From NCBI GenBank assembly GCA_012729225.1, contig JAAYDO010000079.1:1-32477 (forward strand): a stretch of DNA of 32,477 bases, read 5' to 3'. Positions 32,475 through 32,477 of this stretch are shown here, piece by piece. Source of the DNA: Bacteroidales bacterium. GTDB lineage: Bacteria > Bacteroidota > Bacteroidia > Bacteroidales > Bacteroidaceae. Positions within the stretch are counted from its first letter, which is position 1, and every line of letters begins with the position of its first letter. The notes beneath the pieces were generated by a model. That model did not search any database. It was given only the letters and a program-made list of their open reading frames with translations, and had not been told where the DNA came from. Both the position numbers and the translations under genes were made by a program.

Positions 32475-32477
32475 ACC

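Larger units (their letters stand above)
31164..32477 (+). mobile_element. ISL3-family insertion sequence, right edge at window end
   Basis: A 23-bp perfect inverted repeat bounds it: 31164-31186 (starts GGTTCATCCCCGAATT) and 32455-32477 (ends AATTCGGGGATGAACC). At least 1314 bp with one transposase gene. The window ends with the last repeat base, so the exact outer boundary and the target duplication cannot be seen; the left repeat may extend a few bases (TTTTGA precedes it). Confidence 0.92.

Overview
The window looks like chromosome from a gut or oral Bacteroidota of the Prevotella/Bacteroides type. The basis is: repeated TAnnTTTG promoter cores with a TTTG element about 19-20 bp upstream, no strong Shine-Dalgarno sequences, a GLPGLI-family protein next to a TonB-type outer-membrane barrel, LytS/LytTR signalling, and secreted GH30 and GH29 glycosidases. 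Genus assignment is inference. No rRNA, tRNA or CRISPR array was recognised.

Layout. 1-2641 (minus): a citramalate/isopropylmalate synthase-like gene followed by an unrecognised membrane-anchored protein. 3091-5785 (plus): porin plus sodium:solute symporter. 6454-10755 (minus): leucine operon, with a previously unmarked Leu-rich leader peptide and attenuator, then leuA, leuC, leuD and a DUF4234-like membrane protein. 10834-12411 (minus): a secreted GH30 enzyme. 12976-18315 (plus): YhaM-like HD nuclease, AraC regulator, GLPGLI protein and outer-membrane barrel. 18801-22890 (minus): LytTR regulator, LytS-type kinase, Cthe_2159-like carbohydrate-binding protein and a small exported protein. 23144-29775 (plus): an L-fucose operon (aldo/keto reductase, lactonase-type amidohydrolase, fucose permease, zinc alcohol dehydrogenase, mutarotase, alpha-L-fucosidase). 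30382-31017 (minus): an exported Gly/Arg-rich protein. 31164-32477: an ISL3-family insertion sequence ending at the window edge.

Two structures not explained by the genes stand out. First, a dispersed intergenic element occurs three times (about 5995-6226, 18365-18490 and 30124-30333). It is built from 12-bp imperfect palindromes, type GAACAATTGTTC, placed at exactly 22-bp steps and closing with a conserved CATGCGTGCGTTT block. All three convergent gene junctions in the window hold one copy, and I see none at divergent or co-directional junctions. Second, the leu operon carries a complete ribosome-mediated attenuator: a 31-codon leader with five Leu codons in eight, an 11-bp antiterminator pairing, and a 10-bp terminator stem with a T-rich tail.

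How the genes work together: the fucose genes form a release-import-oxidise route (fucosidase, permease, mutarotase, dehydrogenase, lactonase) with later steps missing from the window. The kinase/regulator pair probably controls the exported proteins encoded just upstream, and a pair of 12-bp direct repeats in front of the kinase gene is a candidate LytTR operator.
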